Source: Lacticaseibacillus manihotivorans DSM 13343 = JCM 12514
GTDB lineage: Bacteria; Bacillota; Bacilli; Lactobacillales; Lactobacillaceae
Direction: 5' to 3'
Assembly (NCBI RefSeq): GCF_001435035.1
Contig: NZ_AZEU01000202.1
Span: 1-41,685, forward strand
DNA length: 41,685 bases
Of this stretch, positions 9,494-19,113 are shown one piece after another. The notes below the pieces were generated by a model. The model had not been told where the DNA came from, did no database searches, and worked only from the letters and a program-made list of their open reading frames with translations. How positions within the stretch are numbered: position 1 is the first letter of the stretch; each line of letters starts with the position of its first letter. The position numbers and the translations under genes are program-made.

Positions 9494-9877
9494 ATGACAC
9501 GAGTAATCACATATGGTACGTTTGATCTGTTGCATTGGGGACATGTGCGTTTGTTGGAGCGAGCTGCAGCATTGGGTGATGAGCTGATTGTTGGCTTATC
9601 CACTGATGAGTTTAACGCAATCAAACACAAAGAGGCTTATCATAGTTATGCCCACCGCAAATATATTTTAGAAGCGATTCGTTATGTGGATAAAGTAATT
9701 CCAGAAAATGATTGGGAACAGAAAATTTCTGATGTGAAGAAATACAACATTGATATCTTTGTGATGGGTGATGATTGGAAGGGTCAGTTTGATTTCTTGA
9801 AGGATTACTGCCAGGTTATTTATTTACCGCGGACCGAGGGCATTTCAACGACTCAAATCAAGCGTGATTTGAAGTAA
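9494..9877 (+). CDS. tagD: Glycerol-3-phosphate cytidylyltransferase
   Basis: 127 aa. It makes CDP-glycerol from CTP and glycerol 3-phosphate for teichoic-acid-like polymers. The HxGH nucleotidyltransferase motif is in [15 protein letters not shown], and the C-terminal [14 protein letters not shown] is also conserved. Length matches TagD/TarD (about 130 aa). GGAGG at 9484-9488 places the start at ATG 9494, not at the in-frame TTG at 9482. Its place inside the polymer operon, next to a TagF-like gene, indicates glycerol phosphate in the polymer. Confidence 0.95.
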   Translation: MTRVITYGTFDLLHWGHVRLLERAAALGDELIVGLSTDEFNAIKHKEAYHSYAHRKYILEAIRYVDKVIPENDWEQKISDVKKYNIDIFVMGDDWKGQFDFLKDYCQVIYLPRTEGISTTQIKRDLK

Positions 9878-9901
9878 ACGTATCAGGTTAGGGGAATATC
9901 C

Positions 9902-11116
9902 ATGCTACTTTTGTTAATGTTGCTGATCTGCATCTCACCGTTGATCGTGATCATTCCAGCGGCGCACTGGCTGATTATTAGCAAGCGCCCAGTCCTTTCG
10001 ACGCTACCAATGGCGCTGATTATGGGTCTGCTGGGCTTTTTCTACGTTCCGTCAATCTACACGGATTTAACCCGCTATTTCAGTCAGCTCAACTGGATTC
10101 GTAACTTTAATAGTTTCAGCGAGTACTTTTCACATCTTGGTTCTAGTGACAAGATGTTGCTTGGCCAAGATGCCATGTTTTACTCAGTATCACGTCAGCC
10201 AATCAATGGGGTATTACCATTTTTGGTTGTGATTATTGTGGCATGGATCGGGTTATATCTCATTAAAGATTTGGCAGTCAAACGTCAATTCACTTGGCAA
10301 TTTACTAGTTTTTTGTTGATTGCTTTTGTGATGTTGATGCCTTGGGGAACGGTGATCACCAATATTCGCTATATCACCGGGGTCGCGATCTTCATGTTAG
10401 CCGCGTATTCAGACCTTTATCGCGGTGAAAAAGGATTGAAGGTATGGTTACTGTACCTGCTTGCCTGCACCATGCACTTAACGGTGGTGGCATTACTGGC
10501 GGCACGTTTCTTGTTGGTCTTGCTCAAACGAGTCGATACCGCTCAGGAAAAACGCTATCGTAATATCGCGATTCTGGTCATTATCATCGTCCTTGCGATT
10601 TTTTCGCAAACTAGTTCATTTATGGCCTTGGTGCATAAGGGAATTTTCTATTTGCAAGGTGGTGCCGATGGATCGGATGTACAAAAATGGTTTGCACAAG
10701 CGGATGCAAGTACTGGTCGCAAACTAGGTAAGCTGATCGAACGCGTCTTTATTCTCAGTCAATGTCTCTTCATGGCGCCAGCCATTAAAGCAACGTATAC
10801 CCGTGAGAAGCAACATGAAAATCAAATGTTGATGTTTTCCGGATTGATGCTCTTAGCGACGCTGTTCTTGACCTTTACACCAGGTACGACCTGGGTTCGA
10901 TTTGCTTTGGTTGCCGATTTCTGTATGGTATTTGTCATCATCGGTGAAGAGGATTACCTAGATAATCGATTATTGGTCATGGTCAATCAAACTGCATGGA
11001 TGGGTATGCTTCTTTGGTCAGTGGTTTGGCAAGTTTATCAGTACGTGGGCTCTGAAGTGATGACTCGTAGTGATTACTTTAATATTTTTTATCCAATTAG
11101 GTGGTTTTTACAATGA
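9902..11116 (+). CDS. EpsG-like Wzy polysaccharide polymerase
   Basis: 404 aa with about ten to twelve membrane helices and a periplasmic-type loop. YTDLTRYF near residue 60 and the NIRYITGVAIFM segment resemble EpsG-family Wzy polymerases. Wzy joins lipid-linked repeat units on the outer face of the membrane. Low sequence conservation makes the assignment depend on topology and context: the only other polytopic protein in the operon is the flippase. AGGGGAATATCC precedes the ATG, and the last codons overlap the next gene by ATGA. Confidence 0.8.
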   Translation: MLLLLMLLICISPLIVIIPAAHWLIISKRPVLSTLPMALIMGLLGFFYVPSIYTDLTRYFSQLNWIRNFNSFSEYFSHLGSSDKMLLGQDAMFYSVSRQPINGVLPFLVVIIVAWIGLYLIKDLAVKRQFTWQFTSFLLIAFVMLMPWGTVITNIRYITGVAIFMLAAYSDLYRGEKGLKVWLLYLLACTMHLTVVALLAARFLLVLLKRVDTAQEKRYRNIAILVIIIVLAIFSQTSSFMALVHKGIFYLQGGADGSDVQKWFAQADASTGRKLGKLIERVFILSQCLFMAPAIKATYTREKQHENQMLMFSGLMLLATLFLTFTPGTTWVRFALVADFCMVFVIIGEEDYLDNRLLVMVNQTAWMGMLLWSVVWQVYQYVGSEVMTRSDYFNIFYPIRWFLQ

Positions 11117-12291
11117 GTGCATTGGTTTCACAGTTGAAGTCTTTGGTTTTAAAGACGTTAGATACTATTTATCCTAGCGATTGGTTTCGAATTGATGCCA
11201 ATAAAGTCGTTGTGACCTCGTTTCGAGGAAAACCATATTCGGGCAATCCGGGACGGATTGCAACCGCATTACATTCGATTGAACCAGATCTTGATATCGT
11301 GTGGTTGGCGTTAGATCCTAGTGAGCCAGTACCGGAAGGTGTGCGAGTGGTCAAATATAATTCGCTGGCATCTTATCGGGAACTGGCAACGGCAAAAGTC
11401 TGGATTGATGACTTCCGAAAAAAATATTTTCCTCGAAAAAAAGTGGATCAAATTTATTACCAAGTTTGGCATGGTGTCTTACCGCTTAAAAAAATCGAAC
11501 TGGATGCTGCCGCTAAATTAGACCGGATGTATTTGGCTGAAGCTAAGCGTGATGGTGAAAATACGGATTACATGTTGGCAGGCAATGACTTTACTGCTCA
11601 GGTCTACGAAAATGCTTTTTGGTTCAAGGGCCAAGTTCTACGTTTCGGGACCCCAAGCTTGGATAACATTATTGGGGCAAAACAAGCCGATATCGCTCAC
11701 GAAACTAAACGAAAGTTAGGCCTAGCCGATACAGAAAAAGTCTTTTTTTATTGTCCGACGTTTCGTAATCATTTTGATGTGGCAGATTTTGACTTGCACG
11801 CTGAAGCATTGCGTAAGCAGTTGCACAAACGATTAGGCGGTACCTGGACGATATTGATTCGGTTACATCCTAACGCACGCGAGCACGAAGCTGAAGTGTT
11901 GAAAACTAATCCAGGGGCAGTAGGCGTGACCAATTTCCCTGATTTATCAGCTTTGATTATGACTGCTGATTTGGTTGTGACTGATTTTTCATCGGTGATG
12001 TTTGATAGTTTGTATGCGGATCGCCCCACATTTATCTTAGCTCAGGATTACGACGACTATGTGAATGGCGAACGTGGCGTTTACGATATTATTCATAAAT
12101 TGCCATTTACCGTGACGAAGACGCCAGAAGCCTTGATTTCATCAATCAATCAATTTTCTCCAGATGAATATACACATAAACGTCAAGCTTTCTTAAATTT
12201 GATTGGGGACCATGAATCCGGAGAAAGCGCAGTATTGCTGGCTAAACATGTCGTAGCAAAAATGAAAGGGGAGACTGTTGATGATGCGTAA
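11113..12291 (+). CDS. CDP-glycerol glycerophosphotransferase (TagB/TagF family)
   Basis: 392 aa. It transfers glycerol phosphate from CDP-glycerol to a glycan or polyol acceptor. Family motifs are VWHGVLPLKKIELD, RFGTPSLDNI, FFYCPTFRNH, LIRLHPNAREH and DLVVTDFSSVMFDSLYADRP. The last region holds the catalytic and CDP-binding residues of TagF. It is about half the length of TagF and lacks an extra N-terminal domain, so single addition (TagB-like) is as likely as polymerisation. AGGTGG at 11099-11104 selects ATG 11113 over GTG 11101. It overlaps Wzy by 4 nt. TagD supplies its substrate. Confidence 0.92.
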   Translation: MSALVSQLKSLVLKTLDTIYPSDWFRIDANKVVVTSFRGKPYSGNPGRIATALHSIEPDLDIVWLALDPSEPVPEGVRVVKYNSLASYRELATAKVWIDDFRKKYFPRKKVDQIYYQVWHGVLPLKKIELDAAAKLDRMYLAEAKRDGENTDYMLAGNDFTAQVYENAFWFKGQVLRFGTPSLDNIIGAKQADIAHETKRKLGLADTEKVFFYCPTFRNHFDVADFDLHAEALRKQLHKRLGGTWTILIRLHPNAREHEAEVLKTNPGAVGVTNFPDLSALIMTADLVVTDFSSVMFDSLYADRPTFILAQDYDDYVNGERGVYDIIHKLPFTVTKTPEALISSINQFSPDEYTHKRQAFLNLIGDHESGESAVLLAKHVVAKMKGETVDDA

Positions 12292-13162
12292 GCAAGCCTT
12301 CCTTTTTTTAGTTCGGCAAATCGACGCTGCAACACTCGATGTGATGAAGATGCTCGATGATCCTCAGCATGACTTTTATGTGCATGTGGATGCCAAGTCG
12401 GGTCCCGTTGCGTTGCCAACCATCGCCAAGGCCTTGAAATATTCACACGTTGTATTGGTGCCGCGTGTTGCCGTTGGATGGGCAGCGTATTCGATGGTCG
12501 CTGCCGAAATGCAGCTGTTACGTGAGGCTACAAGTGCGAAGACTTTGTATGCTTATTATCATCTGCTATCTGAAAGTGATTTTCCATTGGTATCGAATCA
12601 GAAATTCCAAGCCTTTTTTACAGATAAGGATCTAGAATTTGTTGAGATCGAACGAAATAATGATGTTAATACTCGCAATCGATTGCGGTATTATTATCCA
12701 CTTCAAGAGCGACTAGGGAAACGGCATGGCTTTTACTGGTTGATGCAAAAAGGCCTGCTGGTCGTCGAACACCTTCTGAGAGTCAATCGGTTGAAACACG
12801 TTCAGGAACTTCCGATCATTGCTAAAGGTTCACAATGGTTTTCAATTACTGATGATTTTGCAAAGTACGTTGTCTCAAACTCGGCGCTAGTCACACGAGT
12901 TTGTCGTGTCAGTCGAGCACCAGACGAGGTGTTTCTCCAGACGCTTTTGCTGAATTCAAAGTTTGCCTCAAAACTTGCACCTCAGACCAGCGGCAATCTG
13001 CGATACATTCGTTGGGGCCAAGGCAATTCTCCAAAGTCGCTTGGGCCAAAAGATTTTCAGGCCCTGCAGCAGTCAGGAAAGTTATTTGCTCGTAAGATCA
13101 GTGGCCTGTCAGATGGGCTGGCCTTACGACAATTAGTGCGGGACGAAATTAATAAGGAGTAA
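12281..13162 (+). CDS. GT14 core-2/I-branching-type glycosyltransferase, copy 1
   Basis: About 293 aa. Motifs of the PF02485 Branch family are VHVDAKSG, YHLLSESDFPL, KGSQWFSITDDFA and APDEVFLQTLLLNS. The family adds N-acetylglucosamine or xylose, usually as a branch. No signal or membrane segment is present. AAAGGGGAG at 12265-12273 favours ATG 12281, overlapping the previous gene by 11 nt. It is paralogous to the gene at 15596, with the same motif order and length. Confidence 0.88.
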   Translation: MMRKQAFLFLVRQIDAATLDVMKMLDDPQHDFYVHVDAKSGPVALPTIAKALKYSHVVLVPRVAVGWAAYSMVAAEMQLLREATSAKTLYAYYHLLSESDFPLVSNQKFQAFFTDKDLEFVEIERNNDVNTRNRLRYYYPLQERLGKRHGFYWLMQKGLLVVEHLLRVNRLKHVQELPIIAKGSQWFSITDDFAKYVVSNSALVTRVCRVSRAPDEVFLQTLLLNSKFASKLAPQTSGNLRYIRWGQGNSPKSLGPKDFQALQQSGKLFARKISGLSDGLALRQLVRDEINKE

Positions 13163-13165
13163 CTC

Positions 13166-14119
13166 ATGAACAATTCAACGCGCTTAAGTCTGATTATTCC
13201 AGTGTATAATGTGGCAACTTACATTGCGGACTGCCTGTCAAGTATTGCAGCCCAAGCGCTAGAAGGCTGTGAGGTCGTGTTGGTTGACGATGGTTCGACA
13301 GATGATTCAGTTCGGGTGATTGAACAGTATTTGCAGGATCATCCTCAGGCCAACTGGCACATCGTGCATAAGCCCAATGGCGGCTTAAGTAGTGCGCGTA
13401 ATTATGGACTGAAATTTGCCCATGGGGATTACGTCTGGTTCATTGATTCAGATGATATGTTGGCTGAATCGGCAGTTCAAAGGTTGATTGCACTGATTCA
13501 AACGCAACCAGTGGATACGGTTGTATTTGGGTATCAACGGTTTGTCGATACCCCAGAGCCTACTCTGTTGCCAAACCTTCCTAATAAAGCTCAGTCAGGC
13601 AATGATTTCTTGGCGGCAATTTTTTCAAGGCAGCGAGAAAGTTACGCTTGGTCGTTTATCACCAAACGCGCCATCTATCTGGACGAATCCGTGAGCTTTC
13701 CGGAAGGTCGAAATTATGAGGATATGGCCACGACTTATCAGATTGCTTATTTTAGCCGAACAGTGGTGTTAAGTGATCAACCGTTGTATTTGTATCGCGA
13801 TCGTGAAGGGTCCATTTCTAATCGCGTTTCGGGGCAACACGCCAATGATTTGTTTGCCAACCTCGCAGATTGCCAGCGTTTTTTCTCACAACATCGAAGT
13901 GCGGCTTACGCTGAACATTTTGGTGATTTTGCGGCTTATTATGCTTTATTAGCCTATCAACAAGATTTTTCCAAGCAGATGTATCAAAAGCTACAGTCTG
14001 TGTTTACACAGTTGGATTTCAGCTCGCTCAGCCGGCGCTATCAAATTGCCTACTTGTTGGCGCGTGCTCGGTTGCTGCGCCCGGTTCAAGCAATTCGGAC
14101 CCGATTAAGTCATTCCTGA
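13166..14119 (+). CDS. GT2 family glycosyltransferase
   Basis: 317 aa with a classical GT2 N-terminus: SLIIPVYNVATYIADCLSSI, VVLVDDGSTDDS, NGGLSSARNYGL, and the DXD motif WFIDSDDM near residue 95. The middle ED motif is in GRNYEDMAT. The C-terminal third is helical and poorly conserved, as in CpsI/EpsH proteins. AAGGAGT precedes the ATG and the gap is 3 nt. It probably adds one sugar to the repeat unit. Confidence 0.92.
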   Translation: MNNSTRLSLIIPVYNVATYIADCLSSIAAQALEGCEVVLVDDGSTDDSVRVIEQYLQDHPQANWHIVHKPNGGLSSARNYGLKFAHGDYVWFIDSDDMLAESAVQRLIALIQTQPVDTVVFGYQRFVDTPEPTLLPNLPNKAQSGNDFLAAIFSRQRESYAWSFITKRAIYLDESVSFPEGRNYEDMATTYQIAYFSRTVVLSDQPLYLYRDREGSISNRVSGQHANDLFANLADCQRFFSQHRSAAYAEHFGDFAAYYALLAYQQDFSKQMYQKLQSVFTQLDFSSLSRRYQIAYLLARARLLRPVQAIRTRLSHS

Positions 14120-14143
14120 GATTAAGAGAGTGTGTCGAATAAA

Positions 14144-15568
14144 ATGAAGAAAACTACTAGTGATATTTTGTATAATGGCTTATACCAAGTCGTCATCTTA
14201 ATATTGCCATTTATGACGCAACCCTATCTATATCGTGTGATGCACGAAGAAGCGATGGGGATCAATGTGTTGATCAACTCCATTCCATCATTGCTGTCTG
14301 TTGTCATCTTGTTTGGGATGAATCAGTTTGGTGTGCGGACGATGGCTCAAGCCAAACGTGAGGATCGTGCTCAAACTTTTGGGCGATTGTGGACGGTACA
14401 ATTGGTTGTGGGGATGACCGTGATTGCGTTGTATACGTTATCGGTCATTTTCTTTTTGGACTACAAGTTCTATTACCTATTAGAAATCCCATATCTCTTA
14501 GGTTTTACTATCGATATCTCATGGTGTTTCGTTGGTTTAGGTGATATTAAGAAGGTTATTCTTCGAAATACTCTGATCAAACTGCTGATTGTCAGTTCGG
14601 TCTTTCTTTTGATTCACAGCCCCAAAGACTTGTGGATTTACTTGTTGATTAACTCAGTGACCTATCTGGCGAATATCATCTTTTGGATCGACTTGCCACA
14701 TCTCTTAGGTCGTATGCCTAAGGCGCGTGATTATAGTTGGGTGAAACATTATTTTGTTCAGGCCTTGATCATTACCTTACCAACGATTGCCACTCAGCTG
14801 TATATCAGCTTTGATCAACAATTGGTTGGGCGCTTGTCCAACGTCATTCAATTAAATTATTATGCCTATCCGCAAAGCTTAGCTCGAGCAGTAATTGCTG
14901 TTGCCGGTTCAGTCAGTAGCGTTTTGATGCCGAAAATGGCAAAAATGTTATCAGACCGGGATGATGGTCATCAAGGCGTGGTGAAGTTACTGAAAACGAG
15001 CCTTGATTATACCTTAGTCCTGGCCACATACTTGTGCGTCGCGTTTATGATCAACGCAGACAAGTTTACGCATTGGTTTTGGGCAACAAAGGGATCAACG
15101 ATGGGTTGGAATATGTTTTGGGGCTCATTGATTATCATCTTTGTTAGCTACGGTGGTGTCTTTGCCAATCAATATACGTTGTCTCGAGGCTTGTTTAAAA
15201 TTTATTCGATTCCGTACTATGCCGGGGCCTTTATCTCCGTAACGCTTAACGTTTTATTGATTCCGCATTTCGGTTCTTTAGGGGCGACTTTTGTCATTGT
15301 ATTTACGGAAGGAACAGTATTGTTCTTACGCATCTTTTTGGTTCGAAACGAATTACCATTGAGGCAGGTTGTTGTTGGTGAATGGACGACGGTGATTTCG
15401 GGCTTGGCGACGTTAATAGTTGGTCTGATTGTTCCAGTGAATACCGGTTCGTTGTTTGTTGACTTGGTTATTCAAACGGTGATGTTGACCCTTGTTTTCC
15501 TCGTTGGCTTAAAAGTAACCGGGAATCGTGTGATGCGAGACTTGCTGGCACGAGTCACACATCATTAA
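14144..15568 (+). CDS. Wzx-type flippase for lipid-linked repeat units
   Basis: About 474 aa with roughly twelve to fourteen membrane helices and the MOP-superfamily N-terminus (SDILYNGLYQVVILILPFMTQPYL). It moves undecaprenyl-linked repeat units to the outer face for Wzy. The start is uncertain. AAGAGAG at 14124-14130 is 13 nt from ATG 14144 and almost touches an in-frame GTG at 14132. I prefer the ATG. Confidence 0.9.
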   Translation: MKKTTSDILYNGLYQVVILILPFMTQPYLYRVMHEEAMGINVLINSIPSLLSVVILFGMNQFGVRTMAQAKREDRAQTFGRLWTVQLVVGMTVIALYTLSVIFFLDYKFYYLLEIPYLLGFTIDISWCFVGLGDIKKVILRNTLIKLLIVSSVFLLIHSPKDLWIYLLINSVTYLANIIFWIDLPHLLGRMPKARDYSWVKHYFVQALIITLPTIATQLYISFDQQLVGRLSNVIQLNYYAYPQSLARAVIAVAGSVSSVLMPKMAKMLSDRDDGHQGVVKLLKTSLDYTLVLATYLCVAFMINADKFTHWFWATKGSTMGWNMFWGSLIIIFVSYGGVFANQYTLSRGLFKIYSIPYYAGAFISVTLNVLLIPHFGSLGATFVIVFTEGTVLFLRIFLVRNELPLRQVVVGEWTTVISGLATLIVGLIVPVNTGSLFVDLVIQTVMLTLVFLVGLKVTGNRVMRDLLARVTHH

Positions 15569-15595
15569 TTGTAATTATAGGAAGGCGTGAATGAA

Positions 15596-16483
15596 ATGGG
15601 AAAACATGCATATCTGATTATTGCCCATCAGCATGTGGCGTTGTTAAATCAGTTGCTTTCGGTGCTGGATGATCCACGAAATGATATTTTTTTGCATATC
15701 GATGCCAAGGCACCGGATGAGTACTTGGCGGCAATCAACCAGAATCTAAGGTATTCTCGGATTCATTTTAGTCCGAGAGTGGATGTCCAATGGGGAGGCT
15801 TTTCTCAGATTCGTTCAGAGTTGTCAGTATTACAAACTGCAGTGGAAACGGGACATTATGACTATTATCATTTGATTTCTGGTGTTGATTTGCCGATCAA
15901 GACGCAAGATCAGATTCATACTTTTTTTGAAAAACATCAAGGTAAGGAGTTTGTTCAATTCCAGCAACCGACGATTTCTCCAGAAAAATTGTCTCGAGTT
16001 AAGACGAATTTTTATTTCCAAGAAAAAGACGTTCGGCACGACAAGCTGTATTCCACGGCGCAACGAATTTTGACGAAAGTGCAGCGGATTCTCGGCGTGA
16101 ATCGAATCAAACACAGCAATCTTGAGTTTCAAATGGGCTCCAATTGGTTTTCAATCACCGACAGTTTGGCTCGTGAGGTATTAACTAAGGCCAATGAACT
16201 CATACCTTATTTCAAACACACGCAATGTGCGGATGAATTATTCTTGCAAACCATTGTGGTGAATTCTAAGTATCGTCACCGGCTATATCATCCCGAATTT
16301 GATGACAGTAAGCTCGGTAACATGCGGTTTATCGAATGGGTGGATCATGCCCCAAGAGACCTTGTCATGGGCGACTTTGAAGAATTGAAAACTAGTCCAT
16401 TACTATTTGCTCGCAAGTTTAATCCAGACACGGATGATCAAATTATCGAAAAGGTGTTGAGCACGCTTGCAACTGAATCATAA
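15596..16483 (+). CDS. GT14 core-2/I-branching-type glycosyltransferase, copy 2
   Basis: About 295 aa, PF02485-like. Motifs are LIIAHQHVALLNQL, LHIDAKAP, YYHLISGVDLPIKTQ, MGSNWFSITDSLA and CADELFLQTIVVNS. It is a paralogue of the gene at 12281 but shows the more typical family N-terminus. AGGAAGG at 15579-15585 supports ATG 15596. An in-frame GTG at 15587 is too close to the site. It is the last gene of the polymer operon and is followed by a terminator. Confidence 0.9.
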   Translation: MGKHAYLIIAHQHVALLNQLLSVLDDPRNDIFLHIDAKAPDEYLAAINQNLRYSRIHFSPRVDVQWGGFSQIRSELSVLQTAVETGHYDYYHLISGVDLPIKTQDQIHTFFEKHQGKEFVQFQQPTISPEKLSRVKTNFYFQEKDVRHDKLYSTAQRILTKVQRILGVNRIKHSNLEFQMGSNWFSITDSLAREVLTKANELIPYFKHTQCADELFLQTIVVNSKYRHRLYHPEFDDSKLGNMRFIEWVDHAPRDLVMGDFEELKTSPLLFARKFNPDTDDQIIEKVLSTLATES

Positions 16484-16496
16484 ATAATGGACAATC

Positions 16497-16557
16497 AGCG
16501 TATTGGGAGATTTTAACTAGACAGTAGCCTGGTTAAAACGCCAAATACGCTTTTTTT
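16497..16557 (+). terminator. Two-part hairpin terminator of the polymer operon
   Basis: An outer stem, AGCGTATTGG with CCAAATACGCT, encloses a second stem, TTTTAAC with GTTAAAA, and is followed by seven T residues. Confidence 0.88.
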
Positions 16558-16586
16558 ATATTCAGGCGTGAAGGGGGAGGAAAACA

Positions 16587-19091
16587 GTGGAACGTTGGAA
16601 TCAGTCAAAACATCCTCGGGTTGGACGGAGGGTATTTTTGAGTATACTCGTCATGATGGGGACGTTGTTTGTTCAGGGACATGCTGATCAAGTCGAGGCC
16701 AGTGACAATCATTACGCATCAATCATATCGCGATCCTCGGTTCAAGAAACGGTCAAGATTACTCAGCAAGGCCGAAATGATGGTTTGTTTATTAATGCGC
16801 CATATCGGACCACGGCAGCAACAATGTCGACGACGACCATGGCAAAAGAATATGATGGTCAATTTGTGAACGTGATCGCGCATGCTCGAACAGCCGATGG
16901 TGATTGGATCGAGTTTAAACTCAATCAGCTCAATTACTGGATGGATGCACGAGGCGCCAAGGTTTTCAAGTTTAATCCAATCAGTGAAAAAATTACGCAA
17001 CACGCGAATGCACAAATCATCCAAACTAATCGGCATGATGGCTTGTTTACAGATGGTCCATATCACACGAGTTTAACGACCTTGTCCACCAATTTGATGG
17101 CGGCGCGTTATGATAATCAAGGCGTTCAGCTTCTTGCGACAGCCAAAGCAGGAGGCATCAAGTGGGCTCAAATTAAGTTAAGTGATGGTCATATCTATTG
17201 GATCGATGCGCGGGGTCTGCGTGTACTTGTACTTAAAACGACTTCAGCAATTCGTCAAGTTAATCAGCCAGCGCGAGTTGATCAAAGTAGTCGAAACGAT
17301 GGTTTGTTCAGTGCTGGACCATATCTTTCGTCACTCAAATCATTACATGCCGATGCGATGGCTCGTTCACTCAATGGGCGTGGCGTGACGATTCGCCAAG
17401 AAGCTACTGTTGATGATTTGCATTGGGCTCAAATTGAGTTAAGTGATCACCGATTGTTTTGGATTGATGCTCGTGGCATCAAAGCGTTGAGACTTGGCAC
17501 AATTCGAAATCAACAACCCCTTCGGAATCAGGCCGGACGAATCACCCAATCGAAGCGAAATGATGGCTTGTTTACAGATGGTCCGTTTTGGACGAGTTTA
17601 ACGACGTTGGGCGCTAATGCAATGGCAAAACAATATGCTGGTCAAGGAGTTTTAGTTTTGGCATCGGCGACGTCTGGCAATACGCAATGGTTACAAGTGC
17701 AAATGAATGATGGCAAACGTTATTGGATCGATGCTAAAGGGGTCAATCGTTTGACATTAAAACCAATCACTTCGCATCAAACCGTTGCACAAGATGCTAG
17801 GCTGAGTGGTGCCAAACAAAATGATGGTCTGTTTGCGTCTGGCCCGTATTTGAGCAATGTCAATGCGCTTGCTGCCAGCGGCCTTGCCAAGCAATATGAA
17901 GGCCAAGGTGGGCGCATGAGTGAAACTGCTACATCTGGCGGGATTAAGTGGGTACATATCACCTTCTCCAATCGAAAAGCTTATTGGGTCGATGCCAGAT
18001 TGACTCAAGTCGTTACCATCACACCCGTTACGGAACGACAGACTGTCAATCGCAATGCACTGGTAACTGAGAATGGTCGTCATGATGGCCTCTTTATTGA
18101 TGGTCCGTACAAGTCGAGTTATACGACGCTCACAAGTGCCGGAAATCTGCGGCAATTTGATCACCAGGTCGTGCATGTTCGGCAGGTGGCCACGGCAGGC
18201 GGAATCTCATGGAGTCAAATCAAGGTTACTGATGGCAAGCAATACTGGGTTGACAGCAGGGCTTTAACGACTACCAACTATGATATGGTGTTGACAAAAG
18301 CTGACATTTCAAGTGGTGCTCAAATTGTTCAAAATGGACGTCATGACGGTTTGTTCGCCTCTGGCCCTTATCATACAAGTCCTGCAACGGCAACAACCAC
18401 GAAATTTGCCAATCAGTATAATGGCCAGTATGTCACGGTGATCGCGCAGGCGACCACACGGCTGGGCAAATGGGTCCAAATTCAAATGGGAAACGGCAAC
18501 AGCTACTGGCTCGATGCAGCAGGCGTTAAGTTGTTGACCACGCCGATTTCGAGGGTCATTAATGTACCGAACTATAATCAGTTCAAAGCCGGGGCACCAG
18601 TCGGATGTGAAGGCGTATCGTTGTATCAGGCGTTACGAGCAAAAGGTTATGCGGGCAAATATTCACTGCGCGCGTTCTTGAATACCATCCCCAAGGCCAA
18701 TACCCCTTTTTCAGGTTTTGTGGGTAGCCCGTTTGTTGCCAACAACAATACTTATACCGCAATTTTTGCAGCGCCATTAGCAAAATGGGGGAGTCGATTC
18801 GGTAAGGTATCGAATGTTTCAGGCCGATCAGTTAATCAGTTGATGCAACTGGTACTGAGTGGAGATTCAGTGGTCGCTTATGTGACGGAGCATTTTGCTC
18901 CAGTGCGTTGGGGAAATTGGTCGTTTGGACGAGTCCCAAATAATAATCATGCAGTGACTATTGCTGGTGCCGACCTTGCTAATCAGAAACTTTATTTGTC
19001 CGACCCGATTGATGGTAAGTATTGGATTTCTGTCCAAAAATTTAGTCGCATTTACGATGCTCGTAATAAGATGGCGGTAGTTGTCCAGTAG
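16587..19091 (+). CDS. GW-repeat wall protein with C-terminal C39-like peptidase domain
   Basis: 834 aa. A basic N-terminus and hydrophobic core (RRVFLSILVMMGTLFVQGHADQ) form a signal peptide. Seven GW-type repeats of about 71-75 aa follow, each with an N/H-DGLF...GPY core and ending in YW(I/V)DA(R/K). The C-terminal 180 residues look like a Peptidase_C39_2 fold: APVGCEGVSLY holds the likely catalytic Cys, NNNHAVTIAG the His, and LYLSDPIDGKYW the Asp. Role: a secreted, wall-bound cysteine peptidase or amide hydrolase. The substrate is unknown. The start is GTG, after GGGGGAGG. Its repeats resemble those of the 118-3561 autolysin, and the two proteins flank the polymer genes. Confidence 0.87.
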   Translation: MERWNQSKHPRVGRRVFLSILVMMGTLFVQGHADQVEASDNHYASIISRSSVQETVKITQQGRNDGLFINAPYRTTAATMSTTTMAKEYDGQFVNVIAHARTADGDWIEFKLNQLNYWMDARGAKVFKFNPISEKITQHANAQIIQTNRHDGLFTDGPYHTSLTTLSTNLMAARYDNQGVQLLATAKAGGIKWAQIKLSDGHIYWIDARGLRVLVLKTTSAIRQVNQPARVDQSSRNDGLFSAGPYLSSLKSLHADAMARSLNGRGVTIRQEATVDDLHWAQIELSDHRLFWIDARGIKALRLGTIRNQQPLRNQAGRITQSKRNDGLFTDGPFWTSLTTLGANAMAKQYAGQGVLVLASATSGNTQWLQVQMNDGKRYWIDAKGVNRLTLKPITSHQTVAQDARLSGAKQNDGLFASGPYLSNVNALAASGLAKQYEGQGGRMSETATSGGIKWVHITFSNRKAYWVDARLTQVVTITPVTERQTVNRNALVTENGRHDGLFIDGPYKSSYTTLTSAGNLRQFDHQVVHVRQVATAGGISWSQIKVTDGKQYWVDSRALTTTNYDMVLTKADISSGAQIVQNGRHDGLFASGPYHTSPATATTTKFANQYNGQYVTVIAQATTRLGKWVQIQMGNGNSYWLDAAGVKLLTTPISRVINVPNYNQFKAGAPVGCEGVSLYQALRAKGYAGKYSLRAFLNTIPKANTPFSGFVGSPFVANNNTYTAIFAAPLAKWGSRFGKVSNVSGRSVNQLMQLVLSGDSVVAYVTEHFAPVRWGNWSFGRVPNNNHAVTIAGADLANQKLYLSDPIDGKYWISVQKFSRIYDARNKMAVVVQ

Positions 19092-19113
19092 TTGATTTGC
19101 TCCCCTGAAAAAG

